From NCBI GenBank assembly GCA_019635585.1, contig JAHBZE010000001.1, forward strand, positions 1,612,001 through 1,676,000: a stretch of DNA of 64,000 nucleotides, given 5' to 3'. This stretch comes from Xanthobacteraceae bacterium (lineage in GTDB: Bacteria > Pseudomonadota > Alphaproteobacteria > Rhizobiales > Xanthobacteraceae). The position numbers were made by a program, and so were the translations under genes. Numbering within the stretch: position 1 is the stretch's first letter; each line of letters starts with the position of its first letter. The notes under the pieces were generated by a model. It searched no databases. It was not told where the DNA came from and saw only the letters and a list, made by a program, of their open reading frames with translations. Positions 8,908-17,684 of the stretch are shown one piece after another.

Positions 8908-9876
8908 ATGGCGCAAATCCCGTCCGACCGTCTGGTCACAATTTACGGCGGTTCCGGCTTTGTCGGCCGGCACCTCGTGCGCGCACTCGCCAAACGCGGC
9001 TGGCGCATCCGCGTTGCCGTGCGCCGTCCCGATCTGGCCGGACACCTCCAGCCGCTCGGCGTGGTGGGCCAGATTCAGCCGGTGCAGGCGAATCTCCGTT
9101 ATCCAGATTCGATCACGCGCGCGGCGGAAGGTGCTTCCGCGATCGTGAACCTCGTCGGCATTCTTTATGAAAGCGGCGCGCAGACTTTCGACGCGGTCCA
9201 AGCCGAAGGCGCGGCTTCGGTTGCCAGAGCGGCGAAGAAGGAAGGCGCGCGGCTGGTGCAGATATCCGCGATCGGCGCCGATAAAGATTCGGACTCCGCT
9301 TACGGCCGAACCAAAGCCCTCGGCGAGGAGGCTGTATTTTCGGCCAAGCGCGATGCCGTGGTGATGCGTCCGTCTATCGTGTTCGGGCCGGAAGACGATT
9401 TCTTCAATCGCTTCGCGTCGCTCGCGCGCATCTCACCATTCCTGCCGCTGATCGGCGGCGGGGAAACGAAATTCCAGCCGGTATTTGTCGGCGATGTCGC
9501 CGAAGCGCTCGCAAAAGCCGTCGAAGGCGAAGCCAAAGGCGGCGAGATCTACGAACTCGGCGGGCCGGAAGTGAAGAACTTTCGCGAATTGATGGAACTG
9601 ACGTTGCAGGAGATCGGGCGCAAGCGCTTGTTGATCCCGCTGCCGTTCGCACTCGCGCGCGTGCAGGCGTTCTTCATGGAATTGCTGCCGAAGCCGATGT
9701 TGACGCGCGATCAGGTGACGATGCTGGAAACCGACAACGTCGTGTCAGCGGAAGCGTTGCGCGCAAACCGCACGCTCGAAGGTCTCGGCATCAATCCGAC
9801 CGCCATGCGCGCGATTTTGCCGAGCTATCTCTGGCGCTATCGCAAGGCGGGCCAGTTCACCAAGGCCGCGACCTGA
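8908..9876 (+). CDS. NAD(P)-binding epimerase/dehydratase-like protein, complex I NDUFA9-like
   Basis: A 322-residue atypical short-chain dehydrogenase with an N-terminal Rossmann fold (YGGSGFVGRHL, residues 13-23). It resembles the NDUFA9 accessory subunit of mitochondrial complex I, and alphaproteobacterial complex I carries a homologue of this kind. Other conserved pieces are NLVGILYE, YGRTKALGEEAV and RPSIVFGPEDDFFNRF. The usual catalytic YxxxK is present as YGRTK. The gene ends 3 bases from convergent uppP. Complex I membership is inferred from family resemblance only. Confidence 0.85.
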   Translation: MAQIPSDRLVTIYGGSGFVGRHLVRALAKRGWRIRVAVRRPDLAGHLQPLGVVGQIQPVQANLRYPDSITRAAEGASAIVNLVGILYESGAQTFDAVQAEGAASVARAAKKEGARLVQISAIGADKDSDSAYGRTKALGEEAVFSAKRDAVVMRPSIVFGPEDDFFNRFASLARISPFLPLIGGGETKFQPVFVGDVAEALAKAVEGEAKGGEIYELGGPEVKNFRELMELTLQEIGRKRLLIPLPFALARVQAFFMELLPKPMLTRDQVTMLETDNVVSAEALRANRTLEGLGINPTAMRAILPSYLWRYRKAGQFTKAAT

Positions 9877-9879
9877 ACT

Positions 9880-10686
9880 TTATCGCGTGAGATAAAGCCC
9901 GATCAGCGCGGCAGAGCCGACGACGATTCGCCACCAGCCGAAAATCGCGAACCCGTTTCGCGACACGAAGTCGAGCAGCGCGCGCACGACGACGAGCGCC
10001 GAACAAAACGCGGCGACAAAGCCGATGACGACCAGCACCCCGTCGTCCATGGTCAGGTTCTTGTAGTTCTTTGCAAGATCGAACACGAACGCGCCGAGCA
10101 TCGTCGGCATCGCGAGAAAGAACGAAAACTCGGCCGCGGCGCGGCGATCCAATCCCAAGAGTAGCGCGCCGACAATAGTCGAGCCCGAACGCGACACGCC
10201 CGGAATCAGCGCGAGGCACTGAAACAGTCCGATGCCGAGCGCGGTCATGAGCGGGAGCGCCATTGCGTCGTCATATCGCGGTTTGAAGGCGACCTTGTCG
10301 ACAACGAGCAGAATCACGCCGCCAACGATGAGCGCCACTGCAATCAACATCGGGCTTGCGAACAACACGGTCTTGATAAAGTTATGCAAAAGCGCGCCGA
10401 TGATCGCCGCCGGAATGAAAGCGAGAATAACGCCGAGTGCAAAACGTCTCGCCGCCGGATCGAAGGGAAGCGCGAAGGCGACCCTTGCAAGCCGCGTGAA
10501 ATAAACGACGACGATGCCAAGGATGGCGCCGAGTTGCACCAGTACCTCGAAGGTCTTGCCGGAGGTGTCAAACTTCAAAAAGTGCGTGGCGAGCAGGAGA
10601 TGCCCGGTCGAAGAGACCGGAATAAATTCGGTGCCGCCTTCGAGGATTCCCAGAAGCAGCGCTTCGAGCATTTTGCCGAGGGTCAT
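9880..10686 (-). CDS. uppP: Undecaprenyl-diphosphatase (BacA/UppP)
   Basis: Integral membrane phosphatase that recycles undecaprenyl pyrophosphate to the lipid carrier used for peptidoglycan and O-antigen; overproduction gives bacitracin resistance in E. coli. It has 268 residues and about 8 membrane helices. Catalytic motifs are [15 protein letters not shown] near residue 16 and PGVSRSGST in the second half. Convergent with the NDUFA9-like gene. Confidence 0.96.
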   Translation of the reverse strand: MTLGKMLEALLLGILEGGTEFIPVSSTGHLLLATHFLKFDTSGKTFEVLVQLGAILGIVVVYFTRLARVAFALPFDPAARRFALGVILAFIPAAIIGALLHNFIKTVLFASPMLIAVALIVGGVILLVVDKVAFKPRYDDAMALPLMTALGIGLFQCLALIPGVSRSGSTIVGALLLGLDRRAAAEFSFFLAMPTMLGAFVFDLAKNYKNLTMDDGVLVVIGFVAAFCSALVVVRALLDFVSRNGFAIFGWWRIVVGSAALIGLYLTR

Positions 10687-10864
10687 GATTTTCCGTTCCG
10701 GAAGGCTTCGATTGGGCGTCGCTCTTAATCTGCTTCGGGGGCGGCAGCAAAGCGAACGGTCGTCAAATCTTTGCCCGCTTCACACGGTTTTTACGTGGGC
10801 CGATGCGGGCGCCGCCCGCAATGATTAAGAATATTAAGGAAGTTCGGGCAGGAATGCCCTTGCA

Positions 10865-11551
10865 ATGCAGCTTTATCATCAGTTCTTCTGCCCCCATTCG
10901 CGCTTCGTCCGCCTCGCGCTCGCCGAGTACGGGATCGATGCGGTTTTGACCGAAGAACACGAATGGAAGCGGCGGCCGGAATTTCTTGCGCTCAATCCGG
11001 CCGGCACGGTGCCGGTCTTGACCGACGACAAGCTCATTATTCCCGGCGCCGGCGTGATCGCGGAATATCTCGACGAAAGCCACGGCAGCCAGGTCGCGGA
11101 GCGGCGGCTGATGCCGTCGCCGAGCGCCGATCGCGTGGAAGTGCGCAGGCTGATGACCTGGTTCAACTCGAAGTTTTTCAGCGAAGTCAGCGAACTGATT
11201 GCGCGCGAGAAAATCTGGAAGCGCTATATGCGCCCGGACGAAGGCGGCGGCCCGCCGGACAGCTTCGTGATCCGCACTGCGCGCGCCAATATCGGCGAGC
11301 ATTTGCGCTATCTCGGCTGGCTTGCGAAAACCCGCAAATGGCTCGCCGGCGAGAAGCTGACCTATGCCGATCTCGCGGCGGCTGCACATTTGTCGACTTG
11401 CGACTATCTGGGTGACGTACCGTGGCAAGAGGACGAGAACGCGAAGAACTGGTACGCGAAAATCAAATCGCGCCCGACGTTCCGCGCGTTGCTCGCCGAG
11501 ACGATCCCGGGTCTGCCCCCATCAGCCAGCTATACGAACCTCGACTTTTAG
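10865..11551 (+). CDS. Glutathione S-transferase family protein
   Basis: A 228-residue soluble GST-like protein. The thioredoxin-like N-domain starts MQLYHQFFCPHSRFVRLAL and contains NPAGTVPVL, the cis-Pro loop that binds glutathione. The all-helical C-domain follows from about residue 90, with LAGEKLTYADLAAAAHL. The substrate is unknown. Its end overlaps or directly abuts queG; the two are likely co-transcribed. Confidence 0.9.
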   Translation: MQLYHQFFCPHSRFVRLALAEYGIDAVLTEEHEWKRRPEFLALNPAGTVPVLTDDKLIIPGAGVIAEYLDESHGSQVAERRLMPSPSADRVEVRRLMTWFNSKFFSEVSELIAREKIWKRYMRPDEGGGPPDSFVIRTARANIGEHLRYLGWLAKTRKWLAGEKLTYADLAAAAHLSTCDYLGDVPWQEDENAKNWYAKIKSRPTFRALLAETIPGLPPSASYTNLDF

Positions 11552-11577
11552 AGCGCCACAGGCAACTCAAGGCCGAG

Positions 11578-12678
11578 TTGATCGCGCGCGCGCGCGATGA
11601 AGGCTTCGATGCCGTCGGGGTTGCTCATCCTGACTCAATTCGCGAAGCCGGACCCGAGCTTCACAAATGGATTGCCGAGCAACGTCATGGCGACATGGCG
11701 TGGATGGAAACCCATGCGCTTCGCCGCGCGCATCCGAAGGCGCTTTGGGAAATGGCCGGCGCGGTCGTGATGTTTGGCCTGAATTACGGACCCGATCGCG
11801 ACCCACGCGAGATTCTGAAAGAAAAGCTGCGCGGCGCGATTTCCGTTTACGCGCAGGGCGACGACTATCACGAACTCATCAAAGGTAAGCTCAAGCGTCT
11901 CGGCCAGTGGTTCGCGCACAAGAGCGGCAGCGACCTGAAAGTATTTGTCGATACGGCGCCCCTGATGGAAAAGCCGCTGGCGCAGGCCGCCGGTCTCGGC
12001 TGGCAGGGCAAGCACACCAATCTCGTTTCGCGCGAACGCGGCTCGTGGTTGTTTCTCGGCGCGATGCTCTTGCCGTTTCAGCTTCCGTTCGACGAGCGGG
12101 AAATCGACCGCTGCGGATCGTGCCGCGCCTGTCTCGACGTTTGTCCCACGAACGCTTTTCCTGCGCCGTATCAATTGGACGCGCGGCGCTGCATTTCCTA
12201 TCTCACGATCGAGCACAAGGGTCCGATCCCGCGCGAATTCCGGAAAGCGATGGGAAATCGCATTTACGGTTGCGACGACTGTCTCGCGGTCTGCCCCTGG
12301 AACAAGTTTGCGAGCGCTGGCCGCGAGCAGAAACTGGCGGCGCGCGAAGAGAACCGCGCACCTTCCTTGTCGGAACTTGCGTCGCTCGATCAGGAATCGT
12401 TTCGCGTCCGCTTTTCGAAATCGCCAATCAAGCGCACGGGCCGTGACCGTTTCGTGCGGAACGTCCTGATTGCGATGGGAAACGCGGAATCGCGATCGCT
12501 CATGCCGGACGTGGTCGCGCGGCTCGATGACGAATCGCCGCTGGTGCGGGGCGCCGCGATTTGGGCCGCATCGCAATTATTGAACGCCGATGAGTTCGCG
12601 GTGCTGGAGAAAGAAAGAAGCCTCAACGAGAAAGACGACACCGTTTCCGCCGAGTGGGAAGCCGGACTTAAGCGCTGA
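11578..12678 (+). CDS. queG: Epoxyqueuosine reductase
   Basis: Reduces epoxyqueuosine to queuosine in the wobble base of His, Asp, Asn and Tyr tRNAs, using cobalamin and two [4Fe-4S] clusters. Cluster motifs CGSCRACLDVCP and CDDCLAVCPWN are intact, and a C-terminal HEAT-like tail (LIAMGNAE...) is present. The start is uncertain: an ATG at 11422 would overlap the GST gene by 130 bases, while a TTG at 11578 with AAGG just upstream gives MIARARDEGFDAVG, close to the family N-terminus. I prefer the TTG. It converges on the hydrolase gene with an 11-base overlap. Confidence 0.9.
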   Translation: MIARARDEGFDAVGVAHPDSIREAGPELHKWIAEQRHGDMAWMETHALRRAHPKALWEMAGAVVMFGLNYGPDRDPREILKEKLRGAISVYAQGDDYHELIKGKLKRLGQWFAHKSGSDLKVFVDTAPLMEKPLAQAAGLGWQGKHTNLVSRERGSWLFLGAMLLPFQLPFDEREIDRCGSCRACLDVCPTNAFPAPYQLDARRCISYLTIEHKGPIPREFRKAMGNRIYGCDDCLAVCPWNKFASAGREQKLAAREENRAPSLSELASLDQESFRVRFSKSPIKRTGRDRFVRNVLIAMGNAESRSLMPDVVARLDDESPLVRGAAIWAASQLLNADEFAVLEKERSLNEKDDTVSAEWEAGLKR

Positions 12679-13459
12679 CTTCGCTCGCAAGCTCGTCCAC
12701 CGTCTTCAACAGTCTTTCAATGTCTTCGGGCCGCGACAGGCGATGATCGCCGTCTTTCACGAGCGTCATCGTCGCGTCGTCCTGCGCGAGACAGGAAACC
12801 AGTTTCATCACGTGTTGCCAGGGCACGTCCGGATCGAGCACGCCCTGCAAGATACGCACCGGGCATTTCAGATGGATCGGCGCGCCGAGCAGAAGATGCT
12901 TGCGGCCGTCTTCGATCAGCCCCTTCGTGATCGCATAAGGCGGGTCGCCGTACACCGAAGGGCGTTGCCACTGGCCTTTCGTTTCGATCTCGTTCCGCAC
13001 CTCGTCCGGAAAACTCTTCCACATCAGTTCTTCGGTAAAATCCGGCGCGGGCGCGATCAGCACCAGCCCTGCGAGCTTCGCCTCCGGCGCGAGCGCGGGA
13101 TCGTTTGCAAGCGCGCGCGCGAGCAAAAGCGCCATCCAGCCGCCCATCGAGGAGCCGATCACGATCTGCGGTCCGCGGGCGCGCGCCTTGAACACCGCGA
13201 GCGATTCCTCGAGCCATTGCGAGATGGTGCCGTCTTCGAATTTGCCGCCGGACTCCCCGTGGCCCGAATAATCAAAGCGCACGAAGGCGCGGCCAGTCTT
13301 CGCCGCATGCTCGTCCAATGCGACAGCCTTGGTGCCCTTCATGTCGGACTTGAAGCCACCGAGCCAGAACAATCCCGGAGATGTTCCGGCGCGCGCACGA
13401 ATAGCGATCCGCCGCGCAGGATCGCCTACCGATAGATATTCGGGTTCGCCGTTTTCCAT
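12668..13459 (-). CDS. Alpha/beta hydrolase, ABHD10-like
   Basis: A 263-residue serine hydrolase. The catalytic triad is readable: Ser104 in GSSMG, Asp209 in LDPDVPW and His239 in GDHRLS. FDYSGHGES is the typical strand-loop before the nucleophile. It resembles the mitochondrial ABHD10 group (acyl-protein thioesterase or esterase), but the substrate cannot be read from sequence. It is divergent from the GT4 gene with only 41 bases between starts. Confidence 0.87.
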   Translation of the reverse strand: MENGEPEYLSVGDPARRIAIRARAGTSPGLFWLGGFKSDMKGTKAVALDEHAAKTGRAFVRFDYSGHGESGGKFEDGTISQWLEESLAVFKARARGPQIVIGSSMGGWMALLLARALANDPALAPEAKLAGLVLIAPAPDFTEELMWKSFPDEVRNEIETKGQWQRPSVYGDPPYAITKGLIEDGRKHLLLGAPIHLKCPVRILQGVLDPDVPWQHVMKLVSCLAQDDATMTLVKDGDHRLSRPEDIERLLKTVDELASEVSA

Positions 13460-13500
13460 CCGCGCCGCGTAATATGACTACGAAGTGAAGGCAAGCCGCC

Positions 13501-14769
13501 TTGCGATTGCCGCATCCCGATTTTAAGACTCCGGCCGTGGCGATTCCCGCGAACCAACTGCACGAAAGACCGCTGACGGTCGTACAGGTCGTTCCCGACC
13601 TGCAGCCGAGCGGCACTGTGAACCACGCGCTTGAAATCGCTGAAGCGCTTTCGCGCGCCAAACACCGCCCGGTCATCGTTTCCGAGGGCGGCCGCTTGGA
13701 AGCCACGGCGGAGCGTCTCGGCGCCACCGTCATCAAACTTCCGGTCGCGAGCAAGAATCCGACCCAGATGGTTGCGAATGCGCGGAAGCTCGCGGAGCTA
13801 TCGCGTGATCTTTCTGCGGACGTGTTGCATGCGCAGGGCCGCGCGCCGGCCTGGAGTTGTCTGGTCGCGAACAAGATTTCCAAGGTACCGTTCATCGCGA
13901 CCTATGACGGCAGTTTCTCGGAGCGCAATCCGCTCAAGCGGCTTTACAACAGCGTGATGGTCCGGGGCGCACGCGTGATCGCGCCGGGCGAGCGGCTCGC
14001 GAAGATGATAGAGGAGCGCTATGGCACCGCGCGGGAAAAGATTTCCGTCGTCCCGCACGCAATCGATTTCGAGGCGTTCAACCCTTCGCATGTCGATCCG
14101 GTGCAGCGCGCGTTGCTTGCGAATCAATGGGGTGTCGGTCCGAAGGATCGCGTGATCCTCTTGCCCGGACGCCTGTCGCGCCCGAAAGCGCCGCATCTTC
14201 TGGTCGAAGCGGCGGCGCGCCTGCGGGAAGCTGGCCTGAAAGATTTCATCTGCATTTTCGCCGGTGAGCATCCGGAACGCTCGGGCTACGCCGGCGACGT
14301 ATGGGACCGCATGCATCAACTCGGTCTTTCCGGTCATGTGCGCTTTGTCGGGCATACAGAGGATATGATCTCGGCCTATTCGCTCGCCGACATCGTGGTC
14401 TGCACTTCGGTGAGCCAGGGCGGCCACCGCCGCGCGGTACTGGAAGCACAGGCGATGGGAGTGCCGGTCGCGGTTTCGGATTCCGAGAACGGGGATGAAA
14501 TCGTGCGCGCGGCTCCCTATATTTCGGATGCACGTGCGACCGGCGTGCTCTACCGCGCGGGCGATAGCGCGGAGCTTGCGCAGACGCTTTTCAAATTGCT
14601 CGCAATGGGCGCCGCCTCCCGCCGCGCCATGGGCGTGCGCGGCCGTGAATGGATCGCCTCGCACTTCTCGAAAGAGGGCTTCGCGGAGCGGCTGCTCGCG
14701 GTCTATCGCGATGTAGTGGCCAATTCCGCCGCATCCCAAGCCGGCTATAGCCGGCCTGGGCACTCATGA
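13501..14769 (+). CDS. Glycosyltransferase family 4 protein
   Basis: A 422-residue cytoplasmic GT-B retaining glycosyltransferase. The N-domain opens TVVQVVPDLQPSGTVNHALEIAEAL. The donor-binding C-domain has LLPGRLSRPKAPHLLVEAA and the EX7E-like region AVLEAQAMGVPVAVSDSENGDE. The donor and acceptor are unknown; LPS or exopolysaccharide assembly is plausible. A TTG start at 13501 is supported by GAAGG about 9 bases upstream; a GTG at 13537 is a weaker alternative. A hairpin terminator follows the stop. Confidence 0.9.
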   Translation: MRLPHPDFKTPAVAIPANQLHERPLTVVQVVPDLQPSGTVNHALEIAEALSRAKHRPVIVSEGGRLEATAERLGATVIKLPVASKNPTQMVANARKLAELSRDLSADVLHAQGRAPAWSCLVANKISKVPFIATYDGSFSERNPLKRLYNSVMVRGARVIAPGERLAKMIEERYGTAREKISVVPHAIDFEAFNPSHVDPVQRALLANQWGVGPKDRVILLPGRLSRPKAPHLLVEAAARLREAGLKDFICIFAGEHPERSGYAGDVWDRMHQLGLSGHVRFVGHTEDMISAYSLADIVVCTSVSQGGHRRAVLEAQAMGVPVAVSDSENGDEIVRAAPYISDARATGVLYRAGDSAELAQTLFKLLAMGAASRRAMGVRGREWIASHFSKEGFAERLLAVYRDVVANSAASQAGYSRPGHS

Positions 14770-14770
14770 T

Positions 14771-14797
14771 GCGGCAAGTTGACTTGCCGCCCGTTTC
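14771..14797 (+). terminator. Terminator-like hairpin after the GT4 gene
   Basis: Perfect 8-bp stem GCGGCAAG/CTTGCCGC with a TTGA loop (14771-14790), then a short T-rich stretch. It starts 1 base after the GT4 stop and insulates the infC cluster. Confidence 0.6.
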
Positions 14798-14884
14798 TAC
14801 CGATCTTCCCGATGCTTCGCCGTTTTGGGCCGGTCTTCCCCTGAAGACTCTGGTTCCGGCGTAACAGCGTTCGTTTCAACAGCT

Positions 14885-14891
14885 AGAGGAG
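14885..14891 (+). promoter_or_regulatory. Ribosome binding site of infC
   Basis: AGAGGAG lies 9 bases before ATT 14901 and 21 bases before ATG 14913, so it favours the ATT start codon. Confidence 0.7.
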
Positions 14892-14900
14892 ACTGCCCCC

Positions 14901-15440
14901 ATTCGTCGTCCCATGAGAGCCGCGGCGCCCGTGCAGAAAGACGGTCCGCGCATCAACGAAGAAATCCGCGTCCGCGAAGTTCAGCTGATCGATGCCGATG
15001 GCGAGAACCGCGGGACCGTTCCGACCCAAGAAGCCCTCCAGATGGCGCGCGATGCGGGCCTCGACCTCGTCGAGATCTCGCCGAACAACAACCCGCCCGT
15101 CGTGAAGATTCTGGACCACGGCAAGTTCAAGTTTCAGGCCCAAAAAAAGGCCGCCGAAGCGCGCAAGAAGCAGAAGACCGTCGAGGTCAAAGAAATCAAA
15201 CTGCGCCCCGGCATCGACAAGCACGACTATGATGTGAAGATGCGCTCGATCGCCCGCTTCTTCGAGGAAGGCGACAAGGTGAAGGTCACGCTTCGCTTCC
15301 GTGGCCGCGAAATGGCGCACCAGGAACTCGGCTACAAGCTTCTCCAGAAGCTGAAAGAGGATACGACCACCATCGCGAAAGTCGAGATGGAGCCGATGTC
15401 CGAAGGCCGGCAGATCGTGATGATCCTCGCGCCCAGGTGA
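14901..15440 (+). CDS. infC: Translation initiation factor IF-3 (AUU start)
   Basis: IF-3 binds the 30S subunit, blocks premature 50S joining and proofreads the start codon. From the ATT at 14901 the protein has 179 residues, beginning with the rhizobial RRP-RA start; from the ATG at 14913 it has 175. The ATT is chosen because of the well-placed AGAGGAG and because infC is known to use AUU/AUC starts for autoregulation. [18 protein letters not shown], the Lys-rich linker and the C-domain [13 protein letters not shown] and [12 protein letters not shown] are conserved. It overlaps the downstream lipoprotein gene by 4 bases (GTGA). Confidence 0.95.
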   Translation: MRRPMRAAAPVQKDGPRINEEIRVREVQLIDADGENRGTVPTQEALQMARDAGLDLVEISPNNNPPVVKILDHGKFKFQAQKKAAEARKKQKTVEVKEIKLRPGIDKHDYDVKMRSIARFFEEGDKVKVTLRFRGREMAHQELGYKLLQKLKEDTTTIAKVEMEPMSEGRQIVMILAPR

Positions 15441-15817
15441 CGCCGCTAAACACCAAACGCGTCTATACGCTGTCCGCTCTCGCGCTGGCCGCCCTCGTTT
15501 CGGCCTGCGCGGGCGGGAGCGGATTCTTGGGCGGCGCCAGCGACCAGTTTGTCCTGAATGGCAACTATCGCGGCATCGCTGATTGCACGTTCGGGAAGAT
15601 CAGAATGGCGCAGGCTGCCGGGCTAAAGCAGAGCGTGGTTCCGAACGAGCAAAAAATACTGGTGACGCTCGAGAGCGGCTCCACGCAACATTGGGAAATG
15701 ACCTTCACGCCGGCCGGCGCGACCGCAACGAATGTTGCCATCAGCGGCTCGCTATCGGCGGGTCCCTATCCGGCTGACAAGGCGCTTCAGACCGCGCGGA
15801 GCTGTGCCGCCCGGTAG
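15437..15817 (+). CDS. Predicted small lipoprotein coupled to infC
   Basis: A 126-residue protein with an N-terminal signal ([16 protein letters not shown]) ending in a lipobox-like LVSAC, so it is probably lipidated at Cys24. The mature part has GGSGFLGG, a region with two further Cys, and beta-type sequence ([19 protein letters not shown]). I do not recognise the family. The GTG start overlaps the infC TGA, so translation is probably coupled. A 177-base gap then precedes rpmI. It is odd to find a lipoprotein gene inside the infC-rpmI-rplT cluster. Confidence 0.75.
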   Translation: MTPLNTKRVYTLSALALAALVSACAGGSGFLGGASDQFVLNGNYRGIADCTFGKIRMAQAAGLKQSVVPNEQKILVTLESGSTQHWEMTFTPAGATATNVAISGSLSAGPYPADKALQTARSCAAR

Positions 15818-15845
15818 TCTCGCCCTCGGTACAAGCCTCAAATAC

Positions 15846-15874
15846 TTGAAAACCCTCGCCGTCTCGTCTATCGA
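15846..15874 (+). promoter_or_regulatory. Possible promoter upstream of rpmI
   Basis: TTGAAA (15846-15851), 17-base spacer, TATCGA (15869-15874), about 120 bases before the L35 start. Moderate match only; it would allow rpmI-rplT to be expressed apart from infC. Confidence 0.35.
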
Positions 15875-15994
15875 AACGGCCTTCGAGCCGACCGGCCATT
15901 CATCAGGGCTGCCGTGGCGGCTTTCGAGCGCTCAATTCCGAGCAATATCAGTGACTTAGGCGGGCCCGCCCGCGCTTCGTCCATGGAGAGCAAA

Positions 15995-16195
15995 ATGCCC
16001 AAGCTGAAGACCAAGTCCGGCGCGAAGAAACGCTTCAAAATTTCTTCGACCGGCAAGGTGATCTCCGGTCAGGCGGGAAAACGCCACGGCATGATCAAGC
16101 GGACCAACAGCCAGATCCGGAAGCTGCGCGGCACGCGCGTCATTTCCGAATCCGACGCAGAGCGCGTCCGCAAGATCTTTTTGCCGAACGGCTAA
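15995..16195 (+). CDS. rpmI: 50S ribosomal protein L35
   Basis: A 66-residue basic ribosomal protein of the large subunit. [15 protein letters not shown] and [10 protein letters not shown] are diagnostic. The start is the ATG at 15995, preceded by GGAGAG. rplT follows 41 bases downstream, the conserved rpmI-rplT pair. Confidence 0.97.
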   Translation: MPKLKTKSGAKKRFKISSTGKVISGQAGKRHGMIKRTNSQIRKLRGTRVISESDAERVRKIFLPNG

Positions 16196-16236
16196 ACGCC
16201 GTTCGTTTTCAAAACCGTTTCTGAAGGAGATTCACG

Positions 16237-16593
16237 ATGGCTCGCGTCAAACGCGGCGTAACCGCACACGCCAAGCATAAGAAAACCTACAAGGCCGCCA
16301 AGGGCTTCCGTGGCCGCCGCAAGAACACGATCCGCACCGCGAAAGCGGCAGTCGATCGCTCGATGCAATACGCCTACCGCGACCGCAAGAACAAGAAGCG
16401 CACGTTCCGCGCGCTCTGGATTCAGCGGATCAACGCGGCGGTGCGCGAGGAAGGGCTTGTCTACGGCAAGTTCATCAACGGTCTGAACAAGGCCGGCGTC
16501 GAAGTCGACCGCAAGGTGCTCGCGGACCTCGCCGTTCACGAACCGGCGGCGTTCAAGGCGCTCTGCGCACAGGCTCGCGCCGCTCTTAACTGA
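16237..16593 (+). CDS. rplT: 50S ribosomal protein L20
   Basis: A 118-residue basic protein that binds 23S rRNA early in 50S assembly and represses its own operon in E. coli. [16 protein letters not shown] and [14 protein letters not shown] are conserved. A strong GAAGGAG precedes the ATG. pheS starts 8 bases after its stop, so the ribosomal and tRNA-synthetase genes are co-transcribed. Confidence 0.98.
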   Translation: MARVKRGVTAHAKHKKTYKAAKGFRGRRKNTIRTAKAAVDRSMQYAYRDRKNKKRTFRALWIQRINAAVREEGLVYGKFINGLNKAGVEVDRKVLADLAVHEPAAFKALCAQARAALN

Positions 16594-16601
16594 GCCGCGC
16601 G

Positions 16602-17684
16602 ATGGCCGACCTTTCGAAGCTAGAGAACGATCTCACCACGCAGATCGCGGGCGCGGCCGACGAAGCCGCGCTCGAAGCCGTTCGCGTTTCGGCGCTCGGC
16701 AAAAAGGGTTCGGTCTCGGAGTTGCTCAAGGGCCTCGGCGCGATGTCGCCGGAGGAGCGCAAGACGGAAGGCGCGAAGATCAACGCGCTGCGCGACCGCG
16801 TTTCCTCCGCGCTGGATGCGAAAAAATCCGCGCTGAAAGAAAAAGCGATCGCCGGAAAGCTTGCGGCGGAAGCCGCCGACGTCACGCTGCCGGTGCGGCC
16901 CGCGCCCGCCGAAGTCGGCCGCATCCATCCGATCTCGCAGGTGATCGACGAGCTGACCGCGATCTTCGCGGACATGGGCTTCTCGGTCGCCGAAGGCCCG
17001 GATATCGAAACCGATTTCTATAACTTCACGGCGCTGAACTTCCCGCTCGGCCATCCGGCGCGGGAAATGCACGACACGTTCTTCTTCCCGCCCGACGCGA
17101 ACGGCGAACGGAAGTTGCTTCGCACGCATACCTCGCCGGTGCAGATCCGCTCGATGCAGCGCGAGAGGCCGCCGATCAAGATTATCATTCCGGGCCGCAC
17201 TTATCGTTCGGACTCGGACCAGACCCACACGCCGATGTTCCATCAGGTCGAAGGGCTCGTGATCGACCGCAAGTCGCATCTCGGAAATCTGAAGTGGATT
17301 CTTGCCGAGTTCTGCAAGGCGTTCTTCGAAGTCGACGACGTGAAGATGCGCTTCCGCCCGTCGTTCTTCCCCTTCACCGAGCCGTCGATGGAAGTCGACA
17401 TCCAGTGCGACCGCTCCGGTGGCGACATCCGTTTCGGTCAGGGCACGGATTGGCTTGAGATTCTCGGCTGCGGCATGGTGCATCCGAACGTGCTGCGTAA
17501 CTGCGGGTTAGACCCCGACGAGTACCAAGGCTTCGCCTGGGGCATGGGCATCGACCGCATCGCGATGCTGAAATACGGCATGCCGGATCTGCGTCCGTTC
17601 TTCGAGGCGGACGTGCGCTGGATCGAACACTACGGCTTCCGGCCGCTCGACTTCCCGACGCTTGCGGGAGGGTTGAGTACGTGA
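16602..17684 (+). CDS. pheS: Phenylalanyl-tRNA synthetase alpha subunit
   Basis: Catalytic subunit of the alpha2beta2 enzyme that charges tRNA-Phe. It has 360 residues: an N-terminal coiled-coil (about 1-85) that contacts tRNA, then the class II core with [21 protein letters not shown] (motif 2 area), FTEPSMEVD and the C-terminal [13 protein letters not shown] (motif 3). Its stop overlaps the GTG start of pheT by 4 bases. Confidence 0.98.
   Translation: MADLSKLENDLTTQIAGAADEAALEAVRVSALGKKGSVSELLKGLGAMSPEERKTEGAKINALRDRVSSALDAKKSALKEKAIAGKLAAEAADVTLPVRPAPAEVGRIHPISQVIDELTAIFADMGFSVAEGPDIETDFYNFTALNFPLGHPAREMHDTFFFPPDANGERKLLRTHTSPVQIRSMQRERPPIKIIIPGRTYRSDSDQTHTPMFHQVEGLVIDRKSHLGNLKWILAEFCKAFFEVDDVKMRFRPSFFPFTEPSMEVDIQCDRSGGDIRFGQGTDWLEILGCGMVHPNVLRNCGLDPDEYQGFAWGMGIDRIAMLKYGMPDLRPFFEADVRWIEHYGFRPLDFPTLAGGLST

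Noticed and set aside
10804-10820. Perfect hairpin TGCGGGC-GCC-GCCCGCA before the GST gene
   Set aside because: No U-run, and it lies upstream of the gene rather than after one; could be an operator or chance in GC-rich DNA, so not annotated.
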